From positions 3,027,501 to 3,091,500 of the forward strand of contig NZ_CP045318.1 of assembly GCF_009363255.1 (NCBI RefSeq): a DNA stretch of 64,000 bases. Direction: 5' to 3'. The first letter of the stretch is position 1. Each line of letters opens with the position of its first letter. Below, piece after piece: positions 38,023 to 47,154 of the stretch. The notes beneath the pieces were generated by a model. That model was not told where the DNA came from, did not search any database, and saw only the letters and a list, made by a program, of their open reading frames with translations. This DNA comes from Roseivivax sp. THAF197b. GTDB taxonomy: Bacteria; Pseudomonadota; Alphaproteobacteria; Rhodobacterales; Rhodobacteraceae. The position numbers and the translations under genes are program-made.

Positions 38023-38719
38023 TTTCATGCACCCCGACACGGCGCCCACCCCCCGCCTGACCCTGCGCGACGTCTCGGTCCGGATCGACGGGCATGCCGT
38101 GCTCGACGGGGTGGCGGCGGGCGTGCCGCAGCGGGGCATCACCACCATTCTCGGGCCGAATGGCGCGGGCAAGAGCATGCTGCTGCGCGCCATTCACGGC
38201 CTGATCCCCCATGACGGCCGGATCGACTGGGCGGACAGACCCGCGCCGAAACAGGCGCTGGTCTTCCAGAAGCCCGTGCTCTTGCGCCGCTCGGTCGCCG
38301 CGAACATGGATTTCGTGCTGGGCCGCGACCGCGCGCGGCGTGATGCGCTCCTGGCCGAGATGGGCCTGCTGGGCCATGCCAAACAGCCGGCGCGACGGCT
38401 CTCGGGGGGCGAGCAGCAGCGCCTGGCCCTCGCCCGCGCGCTGGCCACGGATCCCGAACTGCTGCTTCTGGACGAGCCGACAGCCAGCCTTGATCCCGCA
38501 TCCGCGGCAATGATCGAGGAGGTGCTGCGCCGCGTTGCTGCACGCGGCACCACGATCCTGATGGTCACCCACGACATCGCCCAGGCGCGCCGTATCGCGG
38601 ACCATGCGCTGGTCATGTGTCGCGGCCGCATCGCCGAAGCCGGTGCTGCGATGCGCGTGCTGGCCGCCCCCAGAACGGCCATTGCGCGCGATTTCCTCGA
38701 AGGGCGGCTCGTGCCCTGA
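38015..38719 (+). CDS. tupC: Tungstate ABC transporter, ATP-binding subunit
   Basis: The 234-residue ATPase has Walker A GPNGAGKSM, signature LSGGEQQRLALARAL and Walker B LLLLDEPTASLD. It begins inside the last codons of tupB. The order B-C-A, with the binding protein last, differs from the common A-B-C order. Confidence 0.88.
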   Translation: MRDFMHPDTAPTPRLTLRDVSVRIDGHAVLDGVAAGVPQRGITTILGPNGAGKSMLLRAIHGLIPHDGRIDWADRPAPKQALVFQKPVLLRRSVAANMDFVLGRDRARRDALLAEMGLLGHAKQPARRLSGGEQQRLALARALATDPELLLLDEPTASLDPASAAMIEEVLRRVAARGTTILMVTHDIAQARRIADHALVMCRGRIAEAGAAMRVLAAPRTAIARDFLEGRLVP

Positions 38720-38766
38720 CGGCCCTGCCCGCACCATTTTCAACGCCAAAATACAGAGACCTCACG

Positions 38767-39579
38767 ATGATCCGACGCCTGTTTCCCGCTGTCCTGGCCC
38801 TTCTCATTACCCAAACTGCCACGGCAGAGGAGACGAGCATCCTGGTGCAATCCACGACCTCGACCGCCAATTCCGGGCTCTACGACCACCTGCTGCCGCG
38901 CTTCGAGGAAGAGACCGGGATCGCGGTGAATGTCGTGGCGGTCGGCACCGGTCAGGCCATCCGCAACGCGCAGAATTGCGACGCCGATGTGCTTCTGGTC
39001 CACGCGAAACCCGCCGAGGAGGCCTTCGTGGAGGCCGGTTACGGCGTCGCGCGGCAGGACCTGATGTACAACGATTTCGTCATCGTCGGACCGGAGGCGG
39101 ATCCCGCGGGCATCGCGGGCCTAAGCGATGCCGAGGCCGCCTTGTCCCGCATCGCCGCTGCCGAGTCGACCTTCGCATCGCGCGGCGACGACAGCGGCAC
39201 CCACAAGAAGGAAACCGCGCTCTGGGCGATGACCGGCACGGACCTCGAGGCGGCCTCGGGCGGCTGGTACCGCGAAACCGGATCGGGCATGGGGGCCACG
39301 CTGAACGCGGCCATCGGCATGGGAGCCTACACGCTCACGGATCGGGCAACATGGATCAGCTTTGGCAACAAATCGGACTTTTCGGTCCTCGTAGAGCACG
39401 ATCCGCAACTATTTAATCAATACGGTATCATTCTCGTTTCGCCAGAACGCTGTCCGGATGTTAAGGTCTCCGCGGGAACAACATTCATTGATTGGCTGAC
39501 AGCCGCGACCGGACAGGCCGCGATTGCAGAATTCGCGATTGATGGACAGCAATTATTCTTTCCCAATGCGACCAAGTGA
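38767..39579 (+). CDS. tupA: Tungstate ABC transporter, substrate-binding protein
   Basis: The 270-residue periplasmic protein has a signal peptide (MIRRLFPAVLALLITQTATA) and the TupA anion-binding blocks: QSTTSTANSGLYDHLLP, VVAVGTGQAIRNAQNCDADV and SRGDDSGTHKKE. These favour tungstate over molybdate, by family knowledge. The last 180 bases are noticeably more AT-rich than the rest. Confidence 0.92.
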   Translation: MIRRLFPAVLALLITQTATAEETSILVQSTTSTANSGLYDHLLPRFEEETGIAVNVVAVGTGQAIRNAQNCDADVLLVHAKPAEEAFVEAGYGVARQDLMYNDFVIVGPEADPAGIAGLSDAEAALSRIAAAESTFASRGDDSGTHKKETALWAMTGTDLEAASGGWYRETGSGMGATLNAAIGMGAYTLTDRATWISFGNKSDFSVLVEHDPQLFNQYGIILVSPERCPDVKVSAGTTFIDWLTAATGQAAIAEFAIDGQQLFFPNATK

Positions 39580-39620
39580 TGACGGCGGTGGTTTTTTAAC
39601 GAGTGCGCAGGTCATGAGTG

Positions 39621-39649
39621 CCCCCTTCTCGCCTGCGGGAAGGGGGTTT
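39621..39649 (+). terminator. Terminator of the tup operon
   Basis: The stem CCCCCTTC / GAAGGGGG with a ten-base loop is followed by only three Ts. It lies about 40 bases past the tupA stop. Probably an intrinsic terminator of moderate strength. Confidence 0.6.
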
Positions 39650-39735
39650 CGCCACACCGTTTTTCTGGGCATCGTGCTCCCGATCGTTGTGCAGCCGATC
39701 ATAGCGTAGCCGAAAAAGGCCGGAACGGACGTCAC

Positions 39736-40608
39736 ATGCCCGAATTTCTGACGGTCAAGGAACTGGCCGAACTCCTGCGGATCAAGGAGCGGAAGGTCTA
39801 CGACCTCGCGGCTTCGGGCGCGGTGCCCTGTTCGAAGGTCACCGGAAAGCTGCTGTTCCCCGAGGCGGAGGTGCGCGCCTGGATCGCAAGCGGCCGCTCC
39901 GGGCCGGGACCAATTGCCACCCGACCGGACGCGCCGGACGTCATCCTTGGCAGTCACGACCCGCTTCTGAGCTGGGCGCTGCGACAATCGCGGGCTGGCC
40001 TTGCCACCTATTTCGACGGCTCGATGGACGGCCTGACCCGGTTCGCGGCGGGCGAAGGAATCGCGGCGGGGCTGCATCTCATTGGCACGGACGGAAGCTG
40101 GAACATCCCCGATGTGCAGGAGATCGCGGGCGAGATGGATGCCGTCCTGATCGCGTTTGCACGCCGCCAGCGCGGCCTCGTCCTGCGGTCCGAGGATCAG
40201 GGGCGGATCACCGGGCTGGCCGACCTGCCGGGACTGCGGGTGGCCGCGCGGCCCGCGGGCACCGGCAGTGACCGGCTCCTGCGGCACGCATTGGCCGAGG
40301 CGGGCATCGACGCAGCGCTGCTGCAGATCGCCCAGACCACGCAAAGCGAGGAAGACGCGGTTTTCGCGGTGAAAAGCGGTTCGGCGGATGTGACCTTCGG
40401 GCTGGCTTCCGTCGCCGCCGCGCATGGGCTGGCTTTCCTACCGGTGATCGAGGAGCGCTTCGATCTATTGCTTGACCGGCGCCGGGCCTTCGATCCGCCG
40501 CTGCAGGCGCTTCTGCACTTCCTGCGCGGTCAGGCGTTTCGGGATCATGCCGACCAGCTTGGCGGGTACGATGTCAGCGAGGCGGGCCTTGTGCGCTGGA
40601 ACGCCTGA
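39736..40608 (+). CDS. HTH regulator with fused periplasmic-binding-like domain
   Basis: The 290-residue protein joins an excisionase-type helix-turn-helix (MPEFLTVKELAELLRIKERKVYDLAASG, residues 1-55) to a substrate-binding-protein-like domain (IATRPDAPDVILGSHDPLLSWALRQ, then a full two-lobed fold with no signal peptide). Such fusions are one-component sensors that bind an oxyanion or cofactor in the cytoplasm. Lying directly behind tupBCA, it is a good candidate for the tungstate or molybdate regulator of this locus. Confidence 0.85.
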   Translation: MPEFLTVKELAELLRIKERKVYDLAASGAVPCSKVTGKLLFPEAEVRAWIASGRSGPGPIATRPDAPDVILGSHDPLLSWALRQSRAGLATYFDGSMDGLTRFAAGEGIAAGLHLIGTDGSWNIPDVQEIAGEMDAVLIAFARRQRGLVLRSEDQGRITGLADLPGLRVAARPAGTGSDRLLRHALAEAGIDAALLQIAQTTQSEEDAVFAVKSGSADVTFGLASVAAAHGLAFLPVIEERFDLLLDRRRAFDPPLQALLHFLRGQAFRDHADQLGGYDVSEAGLVRWNA

Positions 40609-40632
40609 CGCGGCGGCGCCGGATTACCTCGC

Positions 40633-41334
40633 TCAGACGGCCAGATGATCGGCCCGGATTTCCGGTGCTGCATCCAGATCATCGAACGTGCCTTCGAACA
40701 CCACGCGGCCATGATCGATCACCGCGACCCGGTCCGCCACGGCGCGGGCGAAGGGGATCGTCTGTTCTGACAGCAGGATGGTCAGCCCTTCGCGCTTCAG
40801 CCGCCGGATCGCGCGCACCATCTCCGTCACGATCACGGGTGCGATCCCTTCGGAGGGCTCATCGAGCAGCAGGACGGAAGGGTTGCCCATGAGCGTGCGC
40901 GCAATCGAGAGCATCTGCTGCTCCCCGCCCGAAAGCGCGCGGCCCGGCGCCTCGGCGCGTTCTGCGAGGTTCGGAAACAGGGTGAAGAGCCCCTGCTCGG
41001 TCCAGGCCGGGACATCGTCGCGCGCAGGCTGGCGGCCCACTTCGAGGTTTTCGCGCACGGACAATTGCGTGAAGATCCGCCGCTCCTCGGGGACGTAGCC
41101 CAGTCCCGCCCGCGCCACGCGATAGGGGGCCATGCCGGTGATCTCCGTGCCTGAAAGATGCACCGAACCGCGCGCCACGGGCAGCATCTGCATCAACGCC
41201 TTGAGCGTGGTGGTCTTGCCCGCGCCATTGCGGCCCAGAAGGGCCACGACCTCACCCCGCGTGACCGACAGCGACAGATCCGACAGAACCTGCGCCTTGC
41301 CGTAGAAGACGTCGATCCCGCGCGCCTCAAGCAT
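40633..41334 (-). CDS. livF: Branched-chain-type amino acid ABC transporter ATPase LivF
   Basis: The 233-residue ATPase has Walker A GRNGAGKTT, signature LSGGEQQMLSIARTL, Walker B VLLLDEPSEGIAP and the LivF-typical GYVPEERRIFTQLSV. It overlaps livG by eight bases and is the last gene of the operon. Confidence 0.93.
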   Translation of the reverse strand: MLEARGIDVFYGKAQVLSDLSLSVTRGEVVALLGRNGAGKTTTLKALMQMLPVARGSVHLSGTEITGMAPYRVARAGLGYVPEERRIFTQLSVRENLEVGRQPARDDVPAWTEQGLFTLFPNLAERAEAPGRALSGGEQQMLSIARTLMGNPSVLLLDEPSEGIAPVIVTEMVRAIRRLKREGLTILLSEQTIPFARAVADRVAVIDHGRVVFEGTFDDLDAAPEIRADHLAV

Positions 41335-42097
41335 CGTCCAACGCCTCCGGATCGAGCCCCGCGCCGAGATACACCTCCTGGACGCGCGGATCGGCGCGGA
41401 CGGCATCGGGCGTGTCATGCGCGATGAGTTGACCGCGATCGAGGACCATCACGGTCCGGGCATGTTCGAAGACCACGTCCATGTCGTGTTCGGTGAAGAG
41501 GATCGTCATGCCCCGGTCGCGGGCGATCCCGGTGACGGTCTCCATCAGGTCGGCGCGTTCGGTGGCGGCCATGCCCGCGGTCGGCTCATCCATCAGGAGA
41601 AGCTTCGGCGTATGGGCAAGCGCAATGGCCAGTTCCAGACGCTTCAGGTCGCCGTATGCCAGGACCGCGGCGGGGCGATCCGCCTGATCGGACATGCCCA
41701 CATTTGCCAGCAGGTCGCGGGAGGCCTCAACCTCGAGCGACCGGGCGAAGGGCAGAACGGCGAAGCTGCGCCGCCGGGCCGAAAGCCTCGCGGTCTGCAC
41801 ATTCTCCAGCACGGTCATCGACGGCCAGGTCCCGGTGATCTGGAAGGTGCGCCCGACACCCCGGCGGCAGATCTGGGCGGGGCTGAGCCCGGTGATCCGG
41901 CGCCCCTCGAAGGTGACGGAGCCGGAGGTCGGGCGCGTCTCGCCCATGAGCATCTTGAACAGCGTGGACTTGCCCGCGCCATTGGGGCCGATGAGGGCGC
42001 GGATATCGCCGGGGGCCAGCGTGAAGCTCACCTCGTCGACGGCGCGCAGGGCGCCGTAATGCCGCGAGAGGCCCTCGACCGACAAAAGCGCGCTCAT
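41327..42097 (-). CDS. livG: Branched-chain-type amino acid ABC transporter ATPase LivG
   Basis: The 256-residue ATPase has Walker A GPNGAGKST, GVGRTFQITGTWPSM after the first strand pair, and Walker B LLLMDEPTAGMA. The signature LAYGDLKRLELA is the LivG form in which the usual LSGGQ is altered. It overlaps both neighbours. Confidence 0.92.
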   Translation of the reverse strand: MSALLSVEGLSRHYGALRAVDEVSFTLAPGDIRALIGPNGAGKSTLFKMLMGETRPTSGSVTFEGRRITGLSPAQICRRGVGRTFQITGTWPSMTVLENVQTARLSARRRSFAVLPFARSLEVEASRDLLANVGMSDQADRPAAVLAYGDLKRLELAIALAHTPKLLLMDEPTAGMAATERADLMETVTGIARDRGMTILFTEHDMDVVFEHARTVMVLDRGQLIAHDTPDAVRADPRVQEVYLGAGLDPEALDDA

Positions 42098-43932
42098 GGC
42101 CGCACCCTCCGCCAGAGGCGGCGCAGGGCCCCCACGATCCCCTCGGGCGCGAGCGTCACGATGAAGAGGACCGTAAGGCCGAGGGCCAGGCGCCAATACT
42201 CGAAGCGGGTCAGCCAGTCGACGCCCGCCTCGAACACAGCACCGCCGACCCAGCCGCCGGACAGGGTTTTGACCCCGCCCAGGAACACGACGATGAGCGC
42301 GTCGAAGCTGCGCGCGATCTCCAGCTCATTCGGGAAGACGGAGCCCTTGGCGAAGACGAAGAGCCCGCCCGCAAGGCCCGCCATCGCCCCCGCAAAGGCG
42401 AAGGCCACCCATTGCAGGCGCGCCACCGGAAGGCCCGTCGCCGCAGCGCGGGCCGGGTTATCGCGCGCCGCCCGCAACGCGTAGCCCAGGGGCGCATGGG
42501 CCGTGTGGCGCAGGACCAGAATGCCCGAGACACACAGCGTGAAGGCCAGCCAGAAGAACACCGCGTTGCCCGCAGCCCACGCGGCGGGCCAGATTCCCAC
42601 CATGCCGTCAGAGCCGCCGGTGAACTCTGCCCATTGCCAGACAAGCGACCAGAGAAGCTGCGCGAAGGCCAGCGTCAGCATCGCGAAATAGACGCCCGTG
42701 GCCCGCAAGGAGACCCAGCCGATGGCCAGCGCGAGGAGCCCCGCGATCAGAGGGGCGAGGAGCAGCGCCAGCTCCATCGGCGCGCCCGCATGCCGCACCA
42801 GCAGGGCCGCCGCGTATGCCCCGCCGCCATAGAAGGCCGCGTGGCCGAAACTCACCAGCCCCGCCTGCCCCAGCAGGAAGTGCAGCGAGGCCGCGAAGAG
42901 ACAGAAGATCAGGATATCCGTCGCCAGTACCAGCGCGAAATCCGACCCGTAGAAGGGCAGCGCCGCCAACACGGCAAGGGCCAGCGCCACGGCCGCGCGC
43001 ATAGGCCAGCCCGCGGGGCGGATCGGGTCTTCGGGCGGGCCGACCTGACCTGCCTCGCCCGCCACCTCCTCGCGGCCCAGAAGGCCGAAGGGCCGCCACA
43101 TCAGAACCGCGACCATGACGACGAAGGTCAGCGCGAGCGTCGATTGAGGAAGATAGGCCACGCCAAAGACGCCCAGCACCGAGATCAGCACGGAGGCGAG
43201 ATACGCCCCCGGCAGCGATCCCATCCCGCCGATCACCACCACCACGAAAACGGAGGTCAGGATGGTGAAATCCATCAGCAGATCCGCGCCGCCCTTGGGC
43301 AATTGCAGCGCCCCGCCGAGCCCGGCCAGCGCGCAGCCCAGCGCGAAGGTCCCGGTAAAGAGCCAGCGTTGATTGACGCCCAGCGCGCCCACCATCGCGC
43401 GGTCCTGCGTCGCGGCTCGCACGAGAATGCCGAAGCGGGTCTTGGTGATGAGCGCCCACAGCAAGAACGCCACCACCGGCGTCACGGCGATCAGCACGAG
43501 GTCGTATTTCGGCACAGGCTCGCCCATGATCCGGATCACGCCGCGCAGACCGGGCGCGCGGGGCCCGAGCAGATCCTCCGGCCCCCAGATCATCAGCGCC
43601 AAATCCTGCACGATCAGGATCACGCCGAAGGTGGCCACGAGTTGGAAGAGTTCCGGCGCGGCATAGACCCGGCGCAGGATCACCATCTCCACAAAGGCGC
43701 CAATGACGCCCACAGCCACGCCCGCCAGCAGCATCGCGCCCCAGAACCCGACCGCGCCTGGCAGCACCTGCATCAACGTGTAGCCGATATAGGCGCCCAG
43801 CATGTAGAACGAGCCATGGGCGAAGTTCACGATCCGGGTGACGCCGAAGATCAGCGACAGGCCCGACGCCACCATGAAAAGCGCCCCCGCATTGGCGAGC
43901 CCGGTCAGGATCTGAGCGAGGAAAAAGCCCAT
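42094..43932 (-). CDS. Fused LivH-LivM permease
   Basis: The 612-residue membrane protein is the natural fusion of two branched-chain permeases. The first half begins MGFFLAQILTGLANAGALFM with VNFAHGSFYMLGAYIGY (LivH); a hydrophilic linker (GREEVAGEAGQVGPPEDPIRP, about residue 290) is followed by the LivM half with LLGQAGLVSFGHAAFYGGGAY and LRAARDNPARAAATGLPV. The join is in frame with no sign of a sequencing or assembly error. Fusions of this type occur in Rhodobacteraceae. Confidence 0.92.
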   Translation of the reverse strand: MGFFLAQILTGLANAGALFMVASGLSLIFGVTRIVNFAHGSFYMLGAYIGYTLMQVLPGAVGFWGAMLLAGVAVGVIGAFVEMVILRRVYAAPELFQLVATFGVILIVQDLALMIWGPEDLLGPRAPGLRGVIRIMGEPVPKYDLVLIAVTPVVAFLLWALITKTRFGILVRAATQDRAMVGALGVNQRWLFTGTFALGCALAGLGGALQLPKGGADLLMDFTILTSVFVVVVIGGMGSLPGAYLASVLISVLGVFGVAYLPQSTLALTFVVMVAVLMWRPFGLLGREEVAGEAGQVGPPEDPIRPAGWPMRAAVALALAVLAALPFYGSDFALVLATDILIFCLFAASLHFLLGQAGLVSFGHAAFYGGGAYAAALLVRHAGAPMELALLLAPLIAGLLALAIGWVSLRATGVYFAMLTLAFAQLLWSLVWQWAEFTGGSDGMVGIWPAAWAAGNAVFFWLAFTLCVSGILVLRHTAHAPLGYALRAARDNPARAAATGLPVARLQWVAFAFAGAMAGLAGGLFVFAKGSVFPNELEIARSFDALIVVFLGGVKTLSGGWVGGAVFEAGVDWLTRFEYWRLALGLTVLFIVTLAPEGIVGALRRLWRRVRP

Positions 43933-43994
43933 CGCGCGGCGCCTTTTTAGGGCGGCAGGACGCTAGCGCCCCGCCCCGTTCACCATTTCCGGAC

Positions 43995-45188
43995 TTACTG
44001 ACCCTGGCGCGCGCGCACGGTCGCGTCATCGGGCAGGTAATCGGCTCCGTCGCGATAGGTCCAGTCGACCATGATGCCGCCACCATCTTCCAGCGCCGTG
44101 GTGCCCACGAAGGCGCCCATGGTCGATTGGTTGTCGATTTCGCGATAGGTGATGGTGCCGACGGGCCCGGATACTTCGAGCCCTTCAAACGCCGCGCGGA
44201 TCGCATCGCTCTCGAGGCTCTCGGCCTTGCTGAACGCCGCCGCCACGGACAGGCCCGTCATGTAGCCCACGAGGCTGCCGTTCTTGGGCCTTTCGCCGAA
44301 CGCTTCGGTATAGGCGGCGACGAAATCGGCATTGGGGCCGTCCTCGAAGGCGTACCAGGGATAGCCGGTGACGACCCAGCCCTCGGGCGCCTCATCCGCG
44401 AGCGGTTCGAGATATTCCGGCTCCCCGGACAGAAGGCCGAACACCGTGCGGCCGTCGAACAGGCCCCGATCCGTGCCCTGGCGGACGAATTTCGCAAGAT
44501 CCGGCCCGAAGGTCACGTTGTAGATCGCATCGGGCTTCGCGCGTTCCAGCGCCTGCACCTCGGCGCCCGCGTCGATCTGGAAGAGCTGCGGCCATTGCTC
44601 GGCCACGAACTCGACCTCGGGCTTCAGCGCGGTCAGCGCCTCCTTGAAGGCGGCGACGGCATCCTTTCCGTAGGCGTAGTTGGGCGCGATGGTCGCGTAG
44701 CGGACGGCATCGGTTTTCGCGGCCTCCTCGGCCAGCATCGCGGCCTGCATGTAGGTCGAGGCGCGCAGGCGGAAGGTCCAGTCGTTGCCGTTCTCCCAGA
44801 CGAGCGCATCGGCCAGCGGTTCGGAGGCGAGGTAGACCCATTCCTTCTGAGCCGCGAGCGAGGACAGTGCGAGCCCCACATTGGACAGGATCGAGCCCGT
44901 GAGCATGACGGCCCCTTCGCGGGTCATCAGCTCTTCGGCGATGCGGATCGCCTCGCCCGGCTCGCCCTGATCGTCGCGGAAGATCACCTCGATCTCGCGG
45001 CCATCCACGCCGCCTGCGGCGTTCACCTCCTCGATCGCCATCTCGTAGCCCTTGCGGTAGGGCTCGGCGAAGGCCGCAAGGCGTTTGAAGTGGTTGATCT
45101 CGCCGACGACGATGGGGCCGTCTTGCGCGATCGCGGGCGACGCGGCGCCGAAGGCCAGTGCGAGAGACAGGAAGGTTCTGCGGATCAT
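43995..45188 (-). CDS. ABC transporter substrate-binding protein, Leu/Ile/Val type
   Basis: The 397-residue protein has a signal peptide (MIRRTFLSLALAFGAASPAIA) and the LivJ fold: VGEINHFKRLAAFAEPYRKGYEMAIEEVNAAGG, DDQGEPGEAIRIAEEL and TGSILSNVGLAL. The ligand cannot be named; amides and aromatic amino acids are as likely as Leu/Ile/Val. It starts the minus-strand operon, divergent from kynU. Confidence 0.88.
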   Translation of the reverse strand: MIRRTFLSLALAFGAASPAIAQDGPIVVGEINHFKRLAAFAEPYRKGYEMAIEEVNAAGGVDGREIEVIFRDDQGEPGEAIRIAEELMTREGAVMLTGSILSNVGLALSSLAAQKEWVYLASEPLADALVWENGNDWTFRLRASTYMQAAMLAEEAAKTDAVRYATIAPNYAYGKDAVAAFKEALTALKPEVEFVAEQWPQLFQIDAGAEVQALERAKPDAIYNVTFGPDLAKFVRQGTDRGLFDGRTVFGLLSGEPEYLEPLADEAPEGWVVTGYPWYAFEDGPNADFVAAYTEAFGERPKNGSLVGYMTGLSVAAAFSKAESLESDAIRAAFEGLEVSGPVGTITYREIDNQSTMGAFVGTTALEDGGGIMVDWTYRDGADYLPDDATVRARQGQ

Positions 45189-45395
45189 GTCGGACCGCTC
45201 CTTGTGACAACAGGTTTGCGCCCTCTTTACGCGACGCGTGCGGGTTTATGTAGCCCCGAGGACGCGAAATCAGCCCCGGCCCCCATTTGGGGCCCTGCCC
45301 GCGCGGCCCGGCCCCCCGCCGCCCGACCCCGTGATGCTTGTCCTGCAGCGCCGCAAAGGCTACCGCCTTCGGGACGCAATACCGAAGGACGCGCC

Positions 45396-46595
45396 ATGAC
45401 CGACGTGATCGACCTGCCCGTGAAGGACCGTTTCCACCTGCCCGAGGGGGTGACCTACCTCGACGGCAATTCGCTGGGCGTATTGCCCCGGGGGGCGGCC
45501 GCGCGCGCGGCGCAGGTCATCGAGCACGATTGGGGCAATGAGCTGATCCGCGCCTGGAACAGCTGCGACTGGATGGATCTGCCGCGCCGGGTGGGCGACC
45601 GCGTGGCCGGGCTCATCGGCGCGCCCGCGGGGACGGTCACCATGGGCGACACGCTGTCGGTGAAGGTTTTCCAGGCCTTGTCCGCCGCCGTTGAGATGCG
45701 GCCCGACCGGCGCGTGATCCTGTCGGATGCGGGAAACTTCCCCTCCGATCTTTACATGGCGGACGGGTTGGTGCGGCATCTGGGGCGCGATCACAGCGTG
45801 GTCACTCCGGCGCCGGAGGACGTGCTCGCGGCCATCGACGAAAGCGTAGCGGTCGTGATGCTGACCGAGGTGGATTACCGCACCGGGCGGCGCCATGACG
45901 TCGGCGCGATCACCGAAGCGGCCCATGCGGCGGGGGCCGTCATGATCTGGGATCTGGCGCATTCCGCAGGCGCGTTGCCCGTGGATGTCGCCGGGTGCAA
46001 CTGCGAATTCGCGGTGGGCTGCACCTACAAATACCTCAATGGCGGGCCGGGGAGGCCTGCCTTCATCTATGTGCGCCCTGATCTTGCCGACAGCATCGAC
46101 CCGGTCCTGCAAGGCTGGCTCGGGCACGCCGCGCCCTTCGAGATGGCGCGCGACTACCGCCCGGCACCGGGGGTGGAGCGGATGCGCGTCGGCACGCCGC
46201 CGGTTCTGCAGCTCGCGGTTCTCGAGGCTGCACTCGATGCCTGGGAGGGTGTGTCGCTGGAAAGCCTGCGCGCTGCATCCGTCGCGCTGTCCGAGCGGTT
46301 CATCACCGAGGTGGAGGCGCGCTGTCCCAGCCTTACGCTCGCCTCGCCGCGGGATGCGGGTGCTCGGGGGTCGCAGGTCTCCTTCGCCCATCCCGAGGGC
46401 TTTGCCATCATGCAGGCCTTGATCGCGCGCGGCGTGATCGGCGATTTCCGGGCGCCCGACATCCTGCGGTTCGGGTTCACGCCGCTCTATCTGGACGAAG
46501 GCGACGTGGTGCGCGCGGCGGAGGTGCTGGAGGAGATCATGGTGACTGAGGCCTGGCGCGCGGCGGAATACCAGGTGCGCGGTCGGGTGACGTAG
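45396..46595 (+). CDS. kynU: Kynureninase
   Basis: PLP enzyme cleaving kynurenine to anthranilate and alanine. The 399-residue protein has YLDGNSLGVLPRGAAAR near the N-terminus, WDLAHSAGALPVDV, and the PLP lysine K212 in GCTYKYLNGGPGRPAF. The GAAGGA before ATG 45396 fixes the start; the frame is open upstream but not coding. It shares a 207-base promoter region with the amino acid transporter operon, which could supply tryptophan or kynurenine. Confidence 0.93.
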   Translation: MTDVIDLPVKDRFHLPEGVTYLDGNSLGVLPRGAAARAAQVIEHDWGNELIRAWNSCDWMDLPRRVGDRVAGLIGAPAGTVTMGDTLSVKVFQALSAAVEMRPDRRVILSDAGNFPSDLYMADGLVRHLGRDHSVVTPAPEDVLAAIDESVAVVMLTEVDYRTGRRHDVGAITEAAHAAGAVMIWDLAHSAGALPVDVAGCNCEFAVGCTYKYLNGGPGRPAFIYVRPDLADSIDPVLQGWLGHAAPFEMARDYRPAPGVERMRVGTPPVLQLAVLEAALDAWEGVSLESLRAASVALSERFITEVEARCPSLTLASPRDAGARGSQVSFAHPEGFAIMQALIARGVIGDFRAPDILRFGFTPLYLDEGDVVRAAEVLEEIMVTEAWRAAEYQVRGRVT

Positions 46596-46638
46596 AAAGA
46601 CGCACGCATCTCGGTCGCGTCTCAAGAGAACGACGTAG

Positions 46639-46801
46639 ATGCGCCTGCCCGCGGGATGGCACTGCTGCGCCGGGCTTGCGCGCTTTATGTGGCCAAATCG
46701 TTGCTCAGATCAGTCGGCGCGTTCATCGTTTCAAAGCGCCAGCCCGTCGGGGCGGGCAGGCGCTAGGCGCGGCGGCTGCCGGCATCTTTGATCTCGCGCT
46801 C
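46639..46801. repeat. Structured dispersed repeat, copy B
   Basis: About 163 bases aligning with copies A and C: a first hairpin near GCGCCTGCCC, the GCTTTAT block, a spacer, the second hairpin at 46736-46763 (GCGCC-A-GCCCG with CGGGC-A-GGCGC) and a degenerate third hairpin. The spacer differs most among copies. It lies 57 bases before copy C, in the same direction. Confidence 0.8.
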
Positions 46802-46857
46802 TGGGTGCGCTTTTCCGAGACGAGGGTGAAGAGACGTGCGCGAAAGGTGCAACGCCG

Positions 46858-47026
46858 AAGCGCCTGCCCGGTGGGGTGGCGCTACAACGGTCGGACGGGA
46901 GTGCTTTATGCCCGCCAAGTCCCTCCGCAGAACGAGCGGCGGTGCTTGCGTCACCCAAGCGCCAGCCCGTCCGGGCCGGGCAGGCGCTGGAGCGCGGCGG
47001 CTGCACGCAGCCTTGATTCCGCGCTC
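46858..47026. repeat. Structured dispersed repeat, copy C
   Basis: About 169 bases. The second hairpin is at 46959-46987; the third has an outer stem GAGCGCGG (46990-46997) with CCGCGCTC (47019-47026) and an inner perfect stem GGCTGC / GCAGCC. The tail after the third hairpin (TGAGTGC) also resembles the other copies. Together with copy B it forms a direct tandem pair. Confidence 0.8.
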
Positions 47027-47154
47027 TGAGTGCATGGATCGGCCCAAGGCTCGGCTCTGCGCTTTTGAGGGCGATCTCACCGACTTCGAACGTGTCTAAG
47101 ATCAATTGCCGCCTTTGGCCTTTTTGACAGCAGACACGGCGCCGCTAGGGCCTT

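Larger units (their letters stand above)
46596..47154. other. 559-bp gap between kynU and the FAD oxidase gene
   Basis: No gene seen. Most of it is filled by copies B and C of the structured dispersed repeat. The last 120 bases show no clear terminator for the minus-strand FAD oxidase. Confidence 0.5.

Noticed and set aside
37183..38193. Long minus-strand extension of the trmO frame
   Set aside because: The extension lies opposite tupB/tupC, and TrmO homologues start at the MAESED position with a ribosome site.
39650..39735. Molybdenum-cofactor-type riboswitch before the HTH/PBP gene
   Set aside because: I could not find the long conserved stem pattern of that class in this short gap.
42094..43932. 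LivH-LivM join as assembly error
   Set aside because: The linker is long, hydrophilic and in frame, and such fusions are known in this family.
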